A program made the translations under genes and the position numbers. A stretch of DNA of 64,000 bases. It comes from Erythroxylum novogranatense (Eukaryota > Streptophyta > Magnoliopsida > Malpighiales > Erythroxylaceae). How positions within the stretch are numbered: position 1 is the first letter of the stretch; the number at the start of each line of letters is the position of its first letter. Under the pieces are notes generated by a model, which was given only the letters and a program-made list of their open reading frames with translations, searched no databases and was not told the origin of the DNA. The stretch lies in NCBI GenBank assembly GCA_029891385.1, contig CM057225.1:78641887-78705886 (forward strand), read 5' to 3'. Positions 1 through 11,171 of the stretch are shown here, one piece after another.

Positions 1-91
1 TAAGTCGACTTATCCAATGTACAAGTCGACTTATCGGTACTTTTCAAGAACAAGTCGACTTATCAGTAGTACAAGTCGACTTGTACTTACA
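1..91 (-). repeat. Element A 3' LTR, terminal 91 bp only
   Basis: This matches the end of the LTR at 7765-7855 almost base for base, including four copies of the AAGTCGACTT palindrome and the terminal TTACA. The rest of this LTR, about 1.84 kb, lies to the left of the window. Confidence 0.93.
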
Positions 92-105
92 AATCTCCCA
101 CTTGA
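92..105 (-). other. Element A polypurine tract
   Basis: On the minus strand this reads AAGTGGGAGATT directly against the LTR boundary, the expected position and composition for plus-strand priming. The same arrangement occurs in element E at 17755. Confidence 0.8.
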
Positions 106-121
106 CCTAAAGCCAATCGCC

Positions 122-485
122 TTAGTATTTAATACCATAAGCGAGTCCATGAGAATCACAATTCTCCTGTGACAATGGCTTTGTCAACGGAACAGCAACA
201 CTTTGCTCCGTGGGAATTCTCTCTATCAAGATATCATCTCGACTAATGATCTCCGAATCGGCGAAGTACGAGTTCGGATCGTCGATGAGACCTTGGTTCC
301 TTTGCGTCACAGACTAGCCCCATTGTATCACAATACAATCCTATGGGCCCACCACAACTAGGGACTAGATCAAGTTCAGTAATGAACTTCTTGATCCAAA
401 CTGCTTCCTTTGCACATCTCATACGACAGGTACTCTGCCTCGATTGTTGAATCAGCAGTCCTCTCTTGTTTGGAACTCTTTCCAA
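122..485 (-). pseudogene. Copia RNase H domain, C-terminal end of pol (element A)
   Basis: Two overlapping minus-strand frames carry the end of a copia polyprotein. The upstream piece contains AKEAVWIKKFITELDLVP followed by a CDT and an AKEPRSH motif. This is the last part of copia RNase H, where a CDN triplet and AKEPRSHQRSKH are normal. The downstream piece continues to a terminal SHGLAYGIKY and a stop at 122-124, close to the polypurine tract as usual. The change of frame between about 243 and 310 means one or more indels. The 485-825 stretch also shows degenerate RNase H and RT-linker homology but has no clean frame. The domain is recognisable but not translatable as one piece. Confidence 0.85.
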
Positions 486-825
486 CTGACCGCCACGCTA
501 TTCAGTGTGAATGTATATAACCTGATCATGATTCAGAATCATCCTTATCAGATTAGATACTGGCATCTGAATGCCCGCTCACATGGAGATTTCCATCTCC
601 AAACATCAAGAAAACATCCTTAGTGCTTCACAAGTATTTGAGGATATTCTTGACAGCCACCCAGTGACCCTCACCAGGAACCGATTGGTATTTGCTCCTA
701 ACACTTAGAGCATACGATACATCGGGCTTCGTACATAGCATCGTTCCATGCTAAACCTCTTTGGCATCTCATCTATGTACGATGCTTGTGAAAGACCAAG
801 CAACCTTTGATCTATCTGCATAAAT

Positions 826-1551
826 CTATATCCCAAGGATATAAGTTGCTTCATCAAGGTCTTTCATCGCAAATTGTTTGGACAACCAAATTTTAACTGA
901 TTGCAGCATAGAGACATCGTTTCCTAGTAACAGTATGTCATCTACATACAACACAAGGAATACGATTGCAGTCCCATTAACCTTCTTATACACACAATGA
1001 TCATCCGGATTTTGTAAGAAATCAAACTCTTTGATTACCTCATCAAAACGGATAATCCAACTCCTGGATGCTTGCTTCAATCCAAACATGAATTTCTGAA
1101 GCTTGCATACGTTTTCGCCATCGATGGAAGTGAAGCCCTCAGGTTGTGTCATACACATCCTCGGGTAGATTTCCTCTCAGGAAAGCTATCTTCACATCCA
1201 TTTGCCATATCTCATAATCATAATGAGCGACAATAGCTAGGAGTATCCTAATGGATTTAAGCATTGCTACGGGGCTGAAGGTCTCGTCATAGTCAACTCC
1301 TTGTCTGTGACGAAATCCTTTGGCCATTAGCCTCGCTTCATAGGTAATCAGATTACCATCCATGTTGGTTTTCTTGTGAAAACTCCTTTGCACCCTGTGG
1401 GTTTTATCCCTTCAGGTGTAACAACCAAAGTCCATACTTGGTTTATGTACATGGAATCCATTTCAAATTTCATGGCATAAAGCCATGTTCCAGACTCTGA
1501 ACTTTTCAGAACCTCTTCATAGGTAATAGGCTCATCATCACATATGAGCAA
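826..1551 (-). pseudogene. Copia reverse transcriptase (element A), frameshifted
   Basis: Three minus-strand frames together cover a copia RVT_2-type reverse transcriptase. The N-terminal piece (1348-1551) has TYEEVLKSSESGTWLYAMK and NQVWTLV. The middle piece (1139-1393) has QGVDYDETFSPVAMLKSIR and YEIWQMDVKIAFLRGNL. The C-terminal piece (826-1158) has FMFGLKQASRSWI and the catalytic YVDDILLLGND. RT copies the element RNA into DNA in cytoplasmic virus-like particles. The junctions at about 1150 and 1370 are frameshifts, and one residue run around the GCKWVFKRK region is altered. All key motifs, including YVDD, are still present, which suggests decay or sequence error more than great age. Confidence 0.9.
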
Positions 1552-1863
1552 TACGTCATTCTGTTCCCCACGAGAAATCCATATCTCTCGGGAACAGTCG
1601 TATCCTACTTAACCCTGAAATTAGTGTGTAATAGAAGGTTGAACTGTTACCTCATCTACATGAGTTACGATTTCAAGTTGAGCGATTGATCATGTTTGTT
1701 CGAGCATCTTGAACTTCTCTAAGTTCAACTTTGCTCCCACTGTCTTATTGTAAAAGAAACTATTTCTTTAAGAAAACAGCATGCTTGGAAACAAACAACT
1801 TTTGTTCATAAGCAAGGTAGAATTGATATTCCACGAACAAACACTTATCAGCTTTGCATCAAG

Positions 1864-2639
1864 CTAATCTGACTGTGTCCGCTTCACGTAAGCAGGACAA
1901 CCCCATACTTTCAAATGAGAAAGATAGGATTTTCTGTTAGTCCACATCTCATATGGCGTAACATCAACTGTCTTTAATGGAACTCTGTTTAACAAGTAAA
2001 CAGCTGTCTCAAGCACATATTCCCAAAACTGTGCAAAACCTATCATCAATCGCACCATGTCTAACAAGGTTCGATTTCTCCTTTCAGCCACACCTTGTGC
2101 TGCGGCGTGTAAGGTGGAGTAAACTGAGATAAAATACCATTATCTCTGAGATAATCCAAAACTGTTGGTCTAAGTATTTTCCACCATGATCAGATCGTAA
2201 TGTATTCATACTTTTACCAAGTTAGTTTTCTACTTCATTTCTGAATTATTTGAACTATTCAAATACTTCAGATTTTGTATCTCATCAGATACATGTACCC
2301 ATATCGTGAATAATCACCGATAAAAGTAATGAAGTAAAAACAACCACTTCTGGCATGGATGGACATCGGACCACATACATCCGAATGTATTAGGTCTAAT
2401 ATTCCATTCACTCGTTCACCTTTTCCTTTAAAGGATAACTTAGTCATCTTGCCTAATAAACAAGATTTGCATGTGTCATATGATTCATAATCAAATGACC
2501 CTAAACTGCCACTCTCATGGAGCTTAGCTATGCGTGTCTCATTTATATGGCCAAGGCGACAATGCCATAAGTACGTTGATTTTAAATTATCTCGATTATG
2601 TCTTTCCGCGTCATTGATATTCATAATTGGATATGACAT
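1864..2639 (-). pseudogene. Copia integrase (element A), broken
   Basis: The piece at 2268-2639 holds the GAG-pre-integrase HHCC zinc region (LWHCRLGHINETRIAKLH, then CKSCLLGKMTKLSFKGKG) followed by the start of the integrase core with LIHSDVCGPM and TFIGDYSRYGYMYLM. The piece at 1864-2091 holds the core's end, with AERRNRTLLDMVRLM, FWEYVLETAVYLLNRVP and YEMWTNRKSYLSHLKVWGCPAYV. Between them (2092-2267) the second catalytic Asp region is frameshifted. Integrase inserts the cDNA into the host genome. The order relative to RT (integrase upstream) marks the element as Ty1/copia rather than Ty3/gypsy. Confidence 0.9.
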
Positions 2640-2796
2640 ATCTCATATGTCAATTCCATTGCATAATGTACCAGTACCATAGAGCTTTCCGTTGCAACTA
2701 ATATAGCAACCATTGCTACTAAAAGTCCAATGGAAACCAGCTCTAATTAAACATAAAACATACAATATGTTCTTTGTTTAAAACAGGTACAAAATG

Positions 2797-3126
2797 TCAA
2801 TCATTCAATTTGAATATAAGCCCAGTAGGGAGTAACAAGACATAAGTGCCTACGGCAAATGTAGCAACTCTTGCTGCATTACCTACACAAAGGTCTAGTT
2901 CTCTTTTATGAGCTTTCTCATCACGAGGCCCGCGTAACATTTCATATGTATGAGCCACATCCGGTATTAAATACCGATATGTTTGGATCAGGAATAGTAT
3001 TAACCTCAATGACAAACATATTTGAAGAAGTAGAGGCATCTGATGCCTTCTTCTGCTTCAAGGACTCCAGATAGATTTTACAGTTTCGCCTCTAGTGGCT
3101 AGTCTTGCCACTATGAAAGCAAAAAC
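2797..3126 (-). pseudogene. Copia gag zinc knuckle and protease remnant (element A)
   Basis: On the minus strand 3121 down to 3080 reads C-F-H-S-G-K-T-S-H-stop-R-R-N-C, a CCHC zinc knuckle whose second Cys has become Ser and which has an in-frame stop. Downstream (2797-3039) is a frameshifted retropepsin-like stretch ending in KAHKRELDLCVGNAARVA...GTYVLLLPTGLIFKLND, typical of the copia protease to integrase linker. The protease would process the polyprotein. Losing the knuckle Cys would impair RNA binding. Confidence 0.7.
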
Positions 3127-3316
3127 CTTTTGGGGAAGAATACTTTGGTTTTCATTTGATGGCACTTCCATTTGGTTTCTTGCCCCTTTTCTTCTTTGAA
3201 CTAGAAGAAGAAGCATCCACCATTAGCACTTGCTATCTATCTTGATAGCACCTTTCATTATCATGGCAGATTGATCATTTCGAGAATTGTTATGGATATT
3301 TGGTTCATCCGATAGT

Positions 3317-3880
3317 TTAACCTAACCGTGAATAACCATCAGACAATCCAACCAGAATTAAGTCTCTACTTAACTCATAATCCATTACAAATCCTAAGAC
3401 AGCCAATCTCTCAATATAGCCATTCATCTTCAGGGCATACTGCACATCAGTTATCCTTGGAGCCATCTTTGTGATGAAGAAAGCCTTGAGGTCTTGAACC
3501 TTCGCACCAAGCTTACTCATCAAACAGCTCCCTAAGATGAAATATTATAACGTGAGCATCCATGGACTCGTCTTTTCTGCAGCTCTGGTGACATCAAGAC
3601 AAGCATAATGCAAGTATCCATATCAACATCCTTTAGATGCTTCGATATGCTTTCGATCATTATCGAAGCATTGACAAGAGTGCATCTGGAAGTGGAACAT
3701 CTAGGGCGTATCCGGTTCCTCGGATCTCGAGAACAATTCTCGATTCCTTAGCCAATCAAAAAATACATCCGAATAGAGGCGTATATTCACACCGAAAGAC
3801 TTCTTCAATCAACCTAAGCGCGATAGAGAGAAGAATGATAGAATAGAAATGCTGCATGATCATAAGGACTTGCATGACAT
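3317..3880 (-). pseudogene. Copia gag capsid domain remnant (element A)
   Basis: The clearest frame (3317-3523) contains LKMNGYIERLAVLGFVMDYELSRDLILVGLSDGYS, matching the UBN2-type copia gag consensus. Upstream on the minus strand, to about 3880, are degenerate pieces such as IMLVLMSPELQKR and a frameshifted stretch recalling MDAHDIIFHLRELFDEQ. Gag forms the virus-like particle. The N-terminus cannot be placed with confidence and several indels and stops separate the pieces. Confidence 0.75.
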
Positions 3881-3984
3881 GCATATGGCTCCCACTAGTT
3901 TCCTAGAATCCATAACCCTCTTTACTGAATCCGGAGAAGCGATGTGACATAATGTCTAGTGGGTCGATATCCGACATTGCTAAG

Positions 3985-4392
3985 AGTGACCTTGAGTTTG
4001 CTCAACAAGCTACAACTTAGGTCAATCGGTAGGTATCGGTCATACCAATTGCATCATCGATAATCGACATTAAGAATGACCTTGAGGTTAGCTCAACAAG
4101 GCACCTTATGTCTCGGGAGGTATCAGATATACCAATTACATCTTAGACACAACTATCGATCAGTGCTATCAACTTGTTGATGTATGCACTTCATTGGGTA
4201 TCAACTCTTTGATGCGCATACATCTAATGTATGCTACCCAACTTCGCCTCTGTCCACGTTGACCTTGAGGTTAGCTCAACAAATCAACGCTTCTAGGAAA
4301 ACCGATCCATTAATCCGAAAATCTTATTTTCATGGTTTGAACATATTCAGTATAGAGTGAGCTTGAGGTTAGCTCAACAACTCAACCTATAA
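3985..4392 (-). repeat. Four spaced copies of a ~20 bp direct repeat in the element A leader
   Basis: The motif CTTGAGGTTAGCTCAACAA (or a one- to two-base variant) occurs near 3992, 4081, 4264 and 4365. Each copy contains a short inverted repeat, TTGAG and CTCAA, so each could fold as a small hairpin. The copies lie between the gag remnant and the AAGTCGACTT array, with spacing of roughly 90-180 bp. Confidence 0.75.
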
Positions 4393-4570
4393 GAACTCGG
4401 TTCTTACCATATTAATGGAAGCGTTAGTTTTCATATACCGAGGAGGATTTCGAGTCTCTTCTTCTCCAAGCCGAAGGATTATAGTCACGAAGACTATATG
4501 GAATGATTTAGGTTTCATCAATCAAATTGAGTCTATACCTAAAATCATCCATCATCCAACCTGAGCATGC

Positions 4571-4800
4571 CACAAGTCGACTTTCATCAAATGCAAGTCG
4601 ACTTATGCTTCTGCCCACACACAAGTCGACTTGTATGACACAAGTCGACTTATTTCACCTGCCCATGAACAAGTCGACTTATAAGGTACTACAAGTCGAC
4701 TTATACTGAGATCCTGAACAAGTCGACTTATTCTATCCACAAGTCGACTTATCCTATAACCTTGAACAAGTCGACTTATTTCACATACAAGTCGACTTAT
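4571..4800. repeat. Array of ten AAGTCGACTT palindromes in the element A leader
   Basis: Ten copies of A(C)AAGTCGACTT(A/G)T lie in 230 bp, with spacing alternating around 20-28 bp and unrelated sequence between them. The same motif occurs four times at the end of each LTR of this element (1-91 and 7760-7855). The 10 bp core AAGTCGACTT is a perfect palindrome. Confidence 0.9.
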
Positions 4801-5911
4801 TCAGGGAATTTTGCTAAAATCTCTAATCGGCTAATTCCTCAATCAATGCAATTCCAATTCACAACACCTACATACCTAAGGTAATATCTGATAAATTTGA
4901 TGTATCAATGAACAATTCATTGATTCATGAATGCCTTAAATAGTCAAACTATATGAAAAGCTTGAAATGAGTCAAAACTCATTAATTTCCAAACAATTTA
5001 AGAACACCCAAATTATCATCCTAAGCATCTCTAGCTAGCACATACATTATCAAATTTACTTCAGCACATGCCATAAAAAATATGACGGTCAAAACAAACA
5101 AGATAATGCAATATACTAACGAGACGCTAATGTGACCAATTCGGCATTCAAAAATTCTAGGATAAACAACTTCAAGCAATTCACTTTGGAAATCATACCA
5201 CATCAAGATAACACATTTTTAATCACATTAAAAATGGTGCAAGGCATTGGAATTGAAAAAGCAACCTCAATCAAGCCAAGCAAAACAGTCCCAACAATTT
5301 TCACCAAAACTGTCCAGTTCTGTACATTGCTTGAAATGATCAATGAAACAATTTCAATAAATCATGAGAAAATTATATAGGTTACTACATGTTCAGAACA
5401 TGCTACATGAATTTTTCAGGATTTTAGGCCATCAAAAACTCAGTCAACCTAAATAACAAAACCGATTCAAAATCTGTGTTCATCAGCACAGCAATTCCCA
5501 ACAGCATAGAATAAATTCGTGAATAAATATCCAATCACCTTGAAATCCAATTTCCATGCTCATAGACATTCACCAACATCTTAGAGACATGTAGGTGAAG
5601 GAAAATCCAGAAAACGATTTTTCTAAAATTTATTCTCGATTTTATACTACTGCCTGTTCCAGAATCGTTTCACAAAACAGCATTTGTAACCTTAGGGAAT
5701 TAATTAGCAAAACTATATCAAATCAAATCGATAAATTCTGAAAATTCATAGACATATTCTCTAACATGTTATGAACATTTCTGGGCAGAAAAATTTCGAA
5801 AAATGCATCTCTATACAGAAACGAAATTTGGACAGCAAGCATGCATCAACATCAATAGCACTTAGGGTTTCTGATCTAGCTTAGGTTTTAGCTTCATACG
5901 GGATACCAGAC
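4801..5911 (-). other. Element A 5' leader, no gene seen
   Basis: This AT-rich stretch lies between the primer site and the palindrome array. Short reading frames are present on both strands, but none resembles a protein family. It is unusually long for a copia leader and may hold packaging or regulatory sequence. Confidence 0.6.
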
Positions 5912-5923
5912 GCTCTGATACCA
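5912..5923 (-). other. Element A primer-binding site (initiator-Met tRNA)
   Basis: The minus strand reads TGGTATCAGAGC, the complement of the 3' end of plant initiator-Met tRNA, separated by one base from the LTR boundary at 5925. It fixes the orientation of the element as minus. Confidence 0.92.
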
Positions 5924-5924
5924 C

Positions 5925-7855
5925 TGTAGGAAAATCCCGGGAGGTACATCACATGTACAGGCAGCGGAAAACAAAAATTTTTATTCCCGGGACCTTCCCG
6001 AACCCAGGATCTAGGTATCCGTATGAAGACATCAACCTAAATAGCCAAAAGAGACTATCTCTAAAGGTGATCCACACAGAGATCAGAAAACCTAACCGGA
6101 TCAAACCCCTTTGACCCGGGAATAGCTAGAACAGAATAAAGCCTGCTAGAGCCTACCTCTGTCCTGGAGAGCTTGAAAAAACGTTGGACCTTGCTTTGGA
6201 GAGAAGAGAGAAATCGATGATGGCTTGATGAAGAAGAAGAAATGAAATCCAATTTCACCTTAAGCTTAACTCTTAAGCTTCCTTTGTTTTTCTCCAGCAA
6301 AACCTACGACCATCACCCATTCTTAGCCTCCTTATGTCTTTCTTTAACCATTAAAGATGCTTCTTTAAGAAGCTTACATTTGGATGATTAATAGCCATTC
6401 ATTTCTTTAACTTAATAAAGTAATAAGTTGAAAAGTCAAATGGCTTTATCTCTTCTCCCTTCATCCAACGTGCACATGGCTATATATTATATATATTAAT
6501 TAATTATTTAATTAATTAACATATATATATAATTACTAAGAGGTCGATCAAGCTGGGTTGGTCCTACTAAACTATCGGGCCCCGATCTTTGAAACACTCA
6601 AAACCTTTCTTAGCAATATTGATGTCGCGATCTCATGGGACATATCCCAATCCATTGGGATCCATTTAATCTAATGCTCTCCATAATTGAAACTCTGTCC
6701 AATTACTATTTTACTGATTCTCGAAACACTCTTATCGTGTGACCCTTTAGGCTCCGGTTATGTTGGCCACTTAGATTAACAATTAATCTGAAAGCAAGTC
6801 ATGAGCGGTATCTAGCAACACATCATGACCCCTAATTGACCGGAAAGTAATCGGTTTGATGTATTCATCACGAACCGGATCACGAACCCTTCCATGACAA
6901 TTACCGTGCAATTAGTCCTTTCACCATCCTATACCCCACTTGGTTATGAGTATGGTTAAAGTGTCAACTCTCACTAGATGAGTCTAGCCCAGTGATAACG
7001 GATCTCGTCCCTAGGACTCATTACTCTATATGTCCATGAAGACACTCTTCATGACATATTCACTCTGCCGAGATTTACAAGTAATGATCCCGACAAGAGG
7101 CCATGGGTATCTCTTCGCTAATCCGAAGTGGTGAATCCTTTATTGGCTACTCAATTATCTTGAATACCTCAAGTCGTACCCAAGCACCACCATGAGTTAC
7201 CTCTGAAGGCAACAAGGAATGGAGTCAAAGCACGGATCGATCCAAGATATCCTTGAGTACCTCAAGTCTAAGGATACTTGCACCATTGCTATGATGAGAT
7301 TATCACGACACTAGATAAGATATCCATGTGATGATCTCATGGCGGGTCATTCAATGAACTTACTACCGCTAGTAAGCATCCACATATCAATTCTAAATAT
7401 CTCATATTTACGCTTTACGAGATCCTTTGCTTGATCCAATCAGGAATATGACATGTGCTAGTCTATCCGGATTAATGATGTCGGTCTCATTAATCCTATG
7501 ACTAGGAGAATTTAGATATCTTGACATAATTGCACATGATAGGAATCTCGGAGTATGATCACATCATAATTTCCTTCATGCTATGTCATATATCATGGAT
7601 TTCATTAATCGATTAAAGATTCAATCAATTCATAAACAATGTTTATGAATATCAAATTAATGAAGAATGCCTTTTCTTTATTTATTCATTCGATCGCATC
7701 ATTTGTGAATAAAAGCGCTAAAGGGATTGCCTTTAGGGCGCAAATAAACGATGCAGTCCTTGAATAAGTCGACTTATCCAATGTACAAGTCGACTTATCG
7801 GTACTTTTCAAGAACAAGTCGACTTATCAGTAGTACAAGTCGACTTGTACTTACA
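5925..7855 (-). repeat. Element A 5' LTR (about 1.93 kb)
   Basis: It runs from TGTAGG to CTTACA and so has the TG...CA ends of LTRs. Its last 91 bp match the left edge of the window. It contains an AT tract (6482-6533) built of ATAT and TTAATTAA steps that could serve as a promoter TATA region, and four AAGTCGACTT palindromes at the outer end. No coding sequence is supported inside. Confidence 0.92.
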
Positions 7856-8724
7856 GCCTATACAATTGAGACAATCAAGATACGAATAGAAAAGATTAAC
7901 GAATTTTCTGTCGCTCTTGTACAAATTATTGGGCATAATTCTCTTACTTTAGCAAAGCAGATCACCGAAGGACTTAAGGGCATCATACTCCCAATGCAAT
8001 GGAAGTTGATGAGTGCATTTTCCTTCTAATTACTTCGTTTGTAGACAAAAGATACGTCCCTTCTTATAAGAGAGATGATGTTTCTATAGTATTTCTGTGC
8101 ATTAATCTTATAAATGGCCAACAAGTGGTCAAGCCCCAAGCTCTTAGTAGGCAACGATTTGGTATAGAAGTTGAAACTAACGGACCACAATATAGATTAA
8201 GGGGTAACATTGTAATTGTAATCCATAACCCTATTATTGTCCCTCTATAGATAAGACTACAAGTCGATATGGAAGTTCTCAAGTTGTTCAGGAATTGTTT
8301 GGGCTTGATTTAAGATAGCTTAGCTACTCAGAATTTTATAAGCCTTATCTAGAGTATATTCACTACAAGAATCCTTATCCCTGTGGCTATAGAATTCTCA
8401 TATTCAATTTATTTTCTAGTGAAAATGGCCAATAGACCATTTAGCACATTGCTATGTTTACCATTTAATATGGAGAATTGACCAATTATGAAAACATCAA
8501 AAATTTCAAGTTCAAGTTATTCCCAAATTCGTTAACAAGCATAACCTTCTCCTGTTGCTTATGAATCATATCCTTTATTATGCTGAAATGAAGAGATTAT
8601 TTCATAGTCAATTTTTCTGAACTAAGTTCATTACAGTTAACTTAGAACATATTCTTTTTGTTATCTTATTTGTCTTGTTTAGACGATGAAGGCATAAACT
8701 AAGAAGGTTTTAGAACCACCTTGA
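7856..8724. other. Unassigned AT-rich flank between element A and the LINE
   Basis: Two overlapping short frames occur on the plus strand (7999-8250 is the longest), but I recognise no domain in them. The composition is like the surrounding intergenic DNA. The first five bases (GCCTA) would be the right copy of element A's target-site duplication. Confidence 0.5.
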
Positions 8725-9434
8725 ACGGTTGATGTGTGATTCAATATAGATGATCAGGTTTTTCCGGTTTTCCAGAGGCGCATAGAAAACAAGCTAGCTG
8801 GGAGCTTCTTCAGTCTCTATCAAGACTTTATAGCATGCCATGGGTTTGTTTTGGGGATTTTAATAACATGTTGTCCATAAATGACAAACTAGGCGGAGGG
8901 GCGTACCCTAGCTACCTAATTGAGGGATTTCGCAATTGCATTTTGGACTGTAACCTTATTGACATTCCTCTACTTAGTTTTGGGTACACCTGGCAGAGAG
9001 GCAACCACGCAACTGACCTCACACTAGAGAGACTTGATCGCGCCTTTGCTAATGAGGAATGGCTAGCCATTTTTCCTTTTCATCGGTTACACAATTTGGT
9101 GAGCGCTACATCGGATCACACTCCTATTAAATTAGTAGCTGCCTGTCACTTTCCGACAAAGCGGACTAGACATTTTAAATTTGAAAATGCTTGGTTAATG
9201 GAGGAAGGTTTTCTGGATTTTATCTCAGTGTTTTGGACTGATCATCGTGAGCTGAATCTTCTGCCTAGACTTCAGAAATGTGGCGTTGATCTGCTCCATT
9301 GGCAAAAGCAATTGGGCAGCAACTTCTCTGAACGGATTCATAAACTCAAGAAGACCATGACTGAGGCACATGAACATCAACAATATTCGCTTTTGGAAGG
9401 TCAGCGAACTGTACTTAATCGCTTGTTTACTTAA
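8725..9434 (+). pseudogene. LINE endonuclease domain, C-terminal part
   Basis: From about 8758 the frame reads GFSGFPEAHRKQASWELL and then SMPWVCFGDFNNML, which corresponds to the GFYGFPE and GDFNE blocks of plant L1 endonucleases. The catalytic SDHTPI block is at 9111-9128. Upstream (8725-8757) only a decayed trace of the preceding strand can be read, with an in-frame stop where W-R-M/L-T-G-F would be expected. This domain nicks target DNA to start priming. The ORF continues into a helical linker and meets a TAA at 9432-9434. The N-terminal catalytic half is absent, so the domain cannot function. Confidence 0.88.
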
Positions 9435-11171
9435 GAGGAAATATATTGGAAGCAACGTTCAAAGGTTTTGTGGTTGCAATATGGGGAGGCTAACTCAAAG
9501 TACTTCCACGCGTAGGCTTCCAAACGAAGGAGATTAAATCATGTCATTGAGCTTACTGATGAGAATGGACAACAAGTTTCTGATATTGAGGGGCTGAGCA
9601 AGGTCACCTTATCTTATTTTACCCAGCTTTTCTCAGCGTCAGGAGGATCGGGCTTTCATCAATTTGATTCCATTCATCCGGTGGTGAACCAAGTGGATAA
9701 TGATTTTCTTTTAGCGCCTTTACAAATGGAGGAATTTAGGAGAGCTATTTTCGAAATGCATCCAGATAAAGCGCCGGGGGCGGATGGCATGAACACGACG
9801 TTTTTTCAAAAATGCTGGCACATTGTTGGGTCAGATATTTTTCACCATTGTCAAAACTGGATGGAACAACATGAGTTTCCTACTAATTTAAATGATACAT
9901 TGATTGTTTTGATTTCGAAAAAAGACAATCCGAGTTGCATGAAAGATTTCCGGCCAATTGCTCTATGTAATGTCATCTACAAGATTATAGCCAAGGTAAT
10001 AGCGAATAGACTTAAAACCCTATTGGATAGAATCATCTCTCCCATGCAGTCAGCTTTTGTCCCAGGGAGGCTCATCACTGACAATATTATGGTGGCGTTT
10101 GAAATTATACATTATATGAGGAACAAAGGAAAGGGTAAGTTCGGTGAAGCAGCGCTTAAAATCGATATTAGCAAGGCCTACGATCGTGTGGATTAGGATT
10201 ATTTGTGCTTCATGTTATTAAAGATGGGGTTTGACAGGAAATGGGTGGATCTTATTATGGTTTGTGTTACCACAGTTCAATATTCAATTCTTTTAAATGG
10301 AACTGAAGTTGGTCTGATTATTCCTAAGCGAGGTCTGAGACAAGGAGATCCATTGTCCCCGTATTTGTTCATCTTATGTGCTGAAGGGTTATCTGCTTTA
10401 TTACGGAGATACGAGGCGCGAGGAGATATACATGGAGCCACAATTTGTTCCGGCAGTCCCAGTGTATCTCATCTATTTTTTGCAGATGATAGCTTCCTTT
10501 TTTTCAGAGCAAATTCAAGGGAGGGACAAAATATTAAGCGAATTCTCGCTATTTATGAAGCAGCGTCAGGACAGGCAGTTAACTATCAAAAATCAGGTAT
10601 CATGTTCAGTTCTAACACTACTTCATCTGCTCTGAATGAGGTCGAAACTATCTTGGGCGTTAATATTCCCCTTGATCATGGACAATACTTGGGGCTTCCT
10701 TCGCTCATTGGGAGGCAGAAAAAATAGGTTTTTGCTTTTGTCAAGGATCGTTTAAACAATCGGATCACGAGTTGGAAGAACAGACTCTTATCTAGACCGG
10801 GAAAGGAAGTTGTTATAAAAACGGTCGCCCAAGCATTACTAGCATACTGTATGAATGTCTTCCTTCTTCCCAAAGGGACATGTGATGAGTTACAAAAACT
10901 GATGAATGCATTTTGGTGGGGTTCTGGTACGACTAATAGGAAGTCCATACATTGGGCGAGTTGGGACCGACTTTGCATGCCCAAGAAATATAGGGGTATG
11001 GGTTTTCGGGATCTCCACTATTTTAATCTTGCCATGCTCTGCAAACAAGCCTGGAGATTTCTTGCGTTCCCGGACTCCCTTCCTAACAAACTATTTAAAG
11101 CAAGATATTTTTCTACAGGTAGTTTTTCTGGAAGCGAAGAATCGAGCGAATGGCAGTTTTATTTGGCATAG
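9435..11171 (+). pseudogene. LINE reverse transcriptase, interrupted by stops
   Basis: The frame matches the endonuclease frame. Visible blocks are [17 protein letters not shown] (about 9768), [49 protein letters not shown] (ending at 10193), GLRQGDPLSPYLF (about 10332) and the catalytic FADDSFLFF (10479-). The thumb region [21 protein letters not shown] and AFWWGSG...[10 protein letters not shown] follow. Stops fall near 9513, at 10194-10196 (TAG where the family has Trp), at 10725-10727 and at 11169-11171. RT would copy LINE RNA at the nicked target. All motifs are intact apart from the stops, so decay is moderate. Confidence 0.93.

Larger units (their letters stand above)
1..7855 (-). mobile_element. 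Element A: Ty1/copia LTR retrotransposon, 3' LTR cut by the window start
   Basis: The last 91 bp of one LTR (1-91) are repeated at 7765-7855, and both copies end in CTTACA. The right LTR begins TGTAGG at 5925. Next to it, a minus-strand primer site complementary to initiator-Met tRNA lies at 5912-5923, and a polypurine tract on the minus strand lies beside the left LTR. Between them, minus-strand fragments appear in copia order: gag, zinc knuckle, protease, integrase, RT, RNase H. Several frames are broken, so the copy is probably not autonomous. The outer TSD cannot be checked because the left end is outside the window; the right flank starts GCCTA. Confidence 0.93.

Noticed and set aside
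4571..4800. Regularly spaced short repeats that resemble a CRISPR array
   Set aside because: The repeat is a 10-14 bp palindrome, spacing varies, it lies inside a plant copia element, and there are no cas genes.
7999..8250. 83-residue plus-strand frame near the LINE
   Set aside because: No recognisable domain and no promoter or conserved context; an overlapping frame of similar length lies on the other strand.
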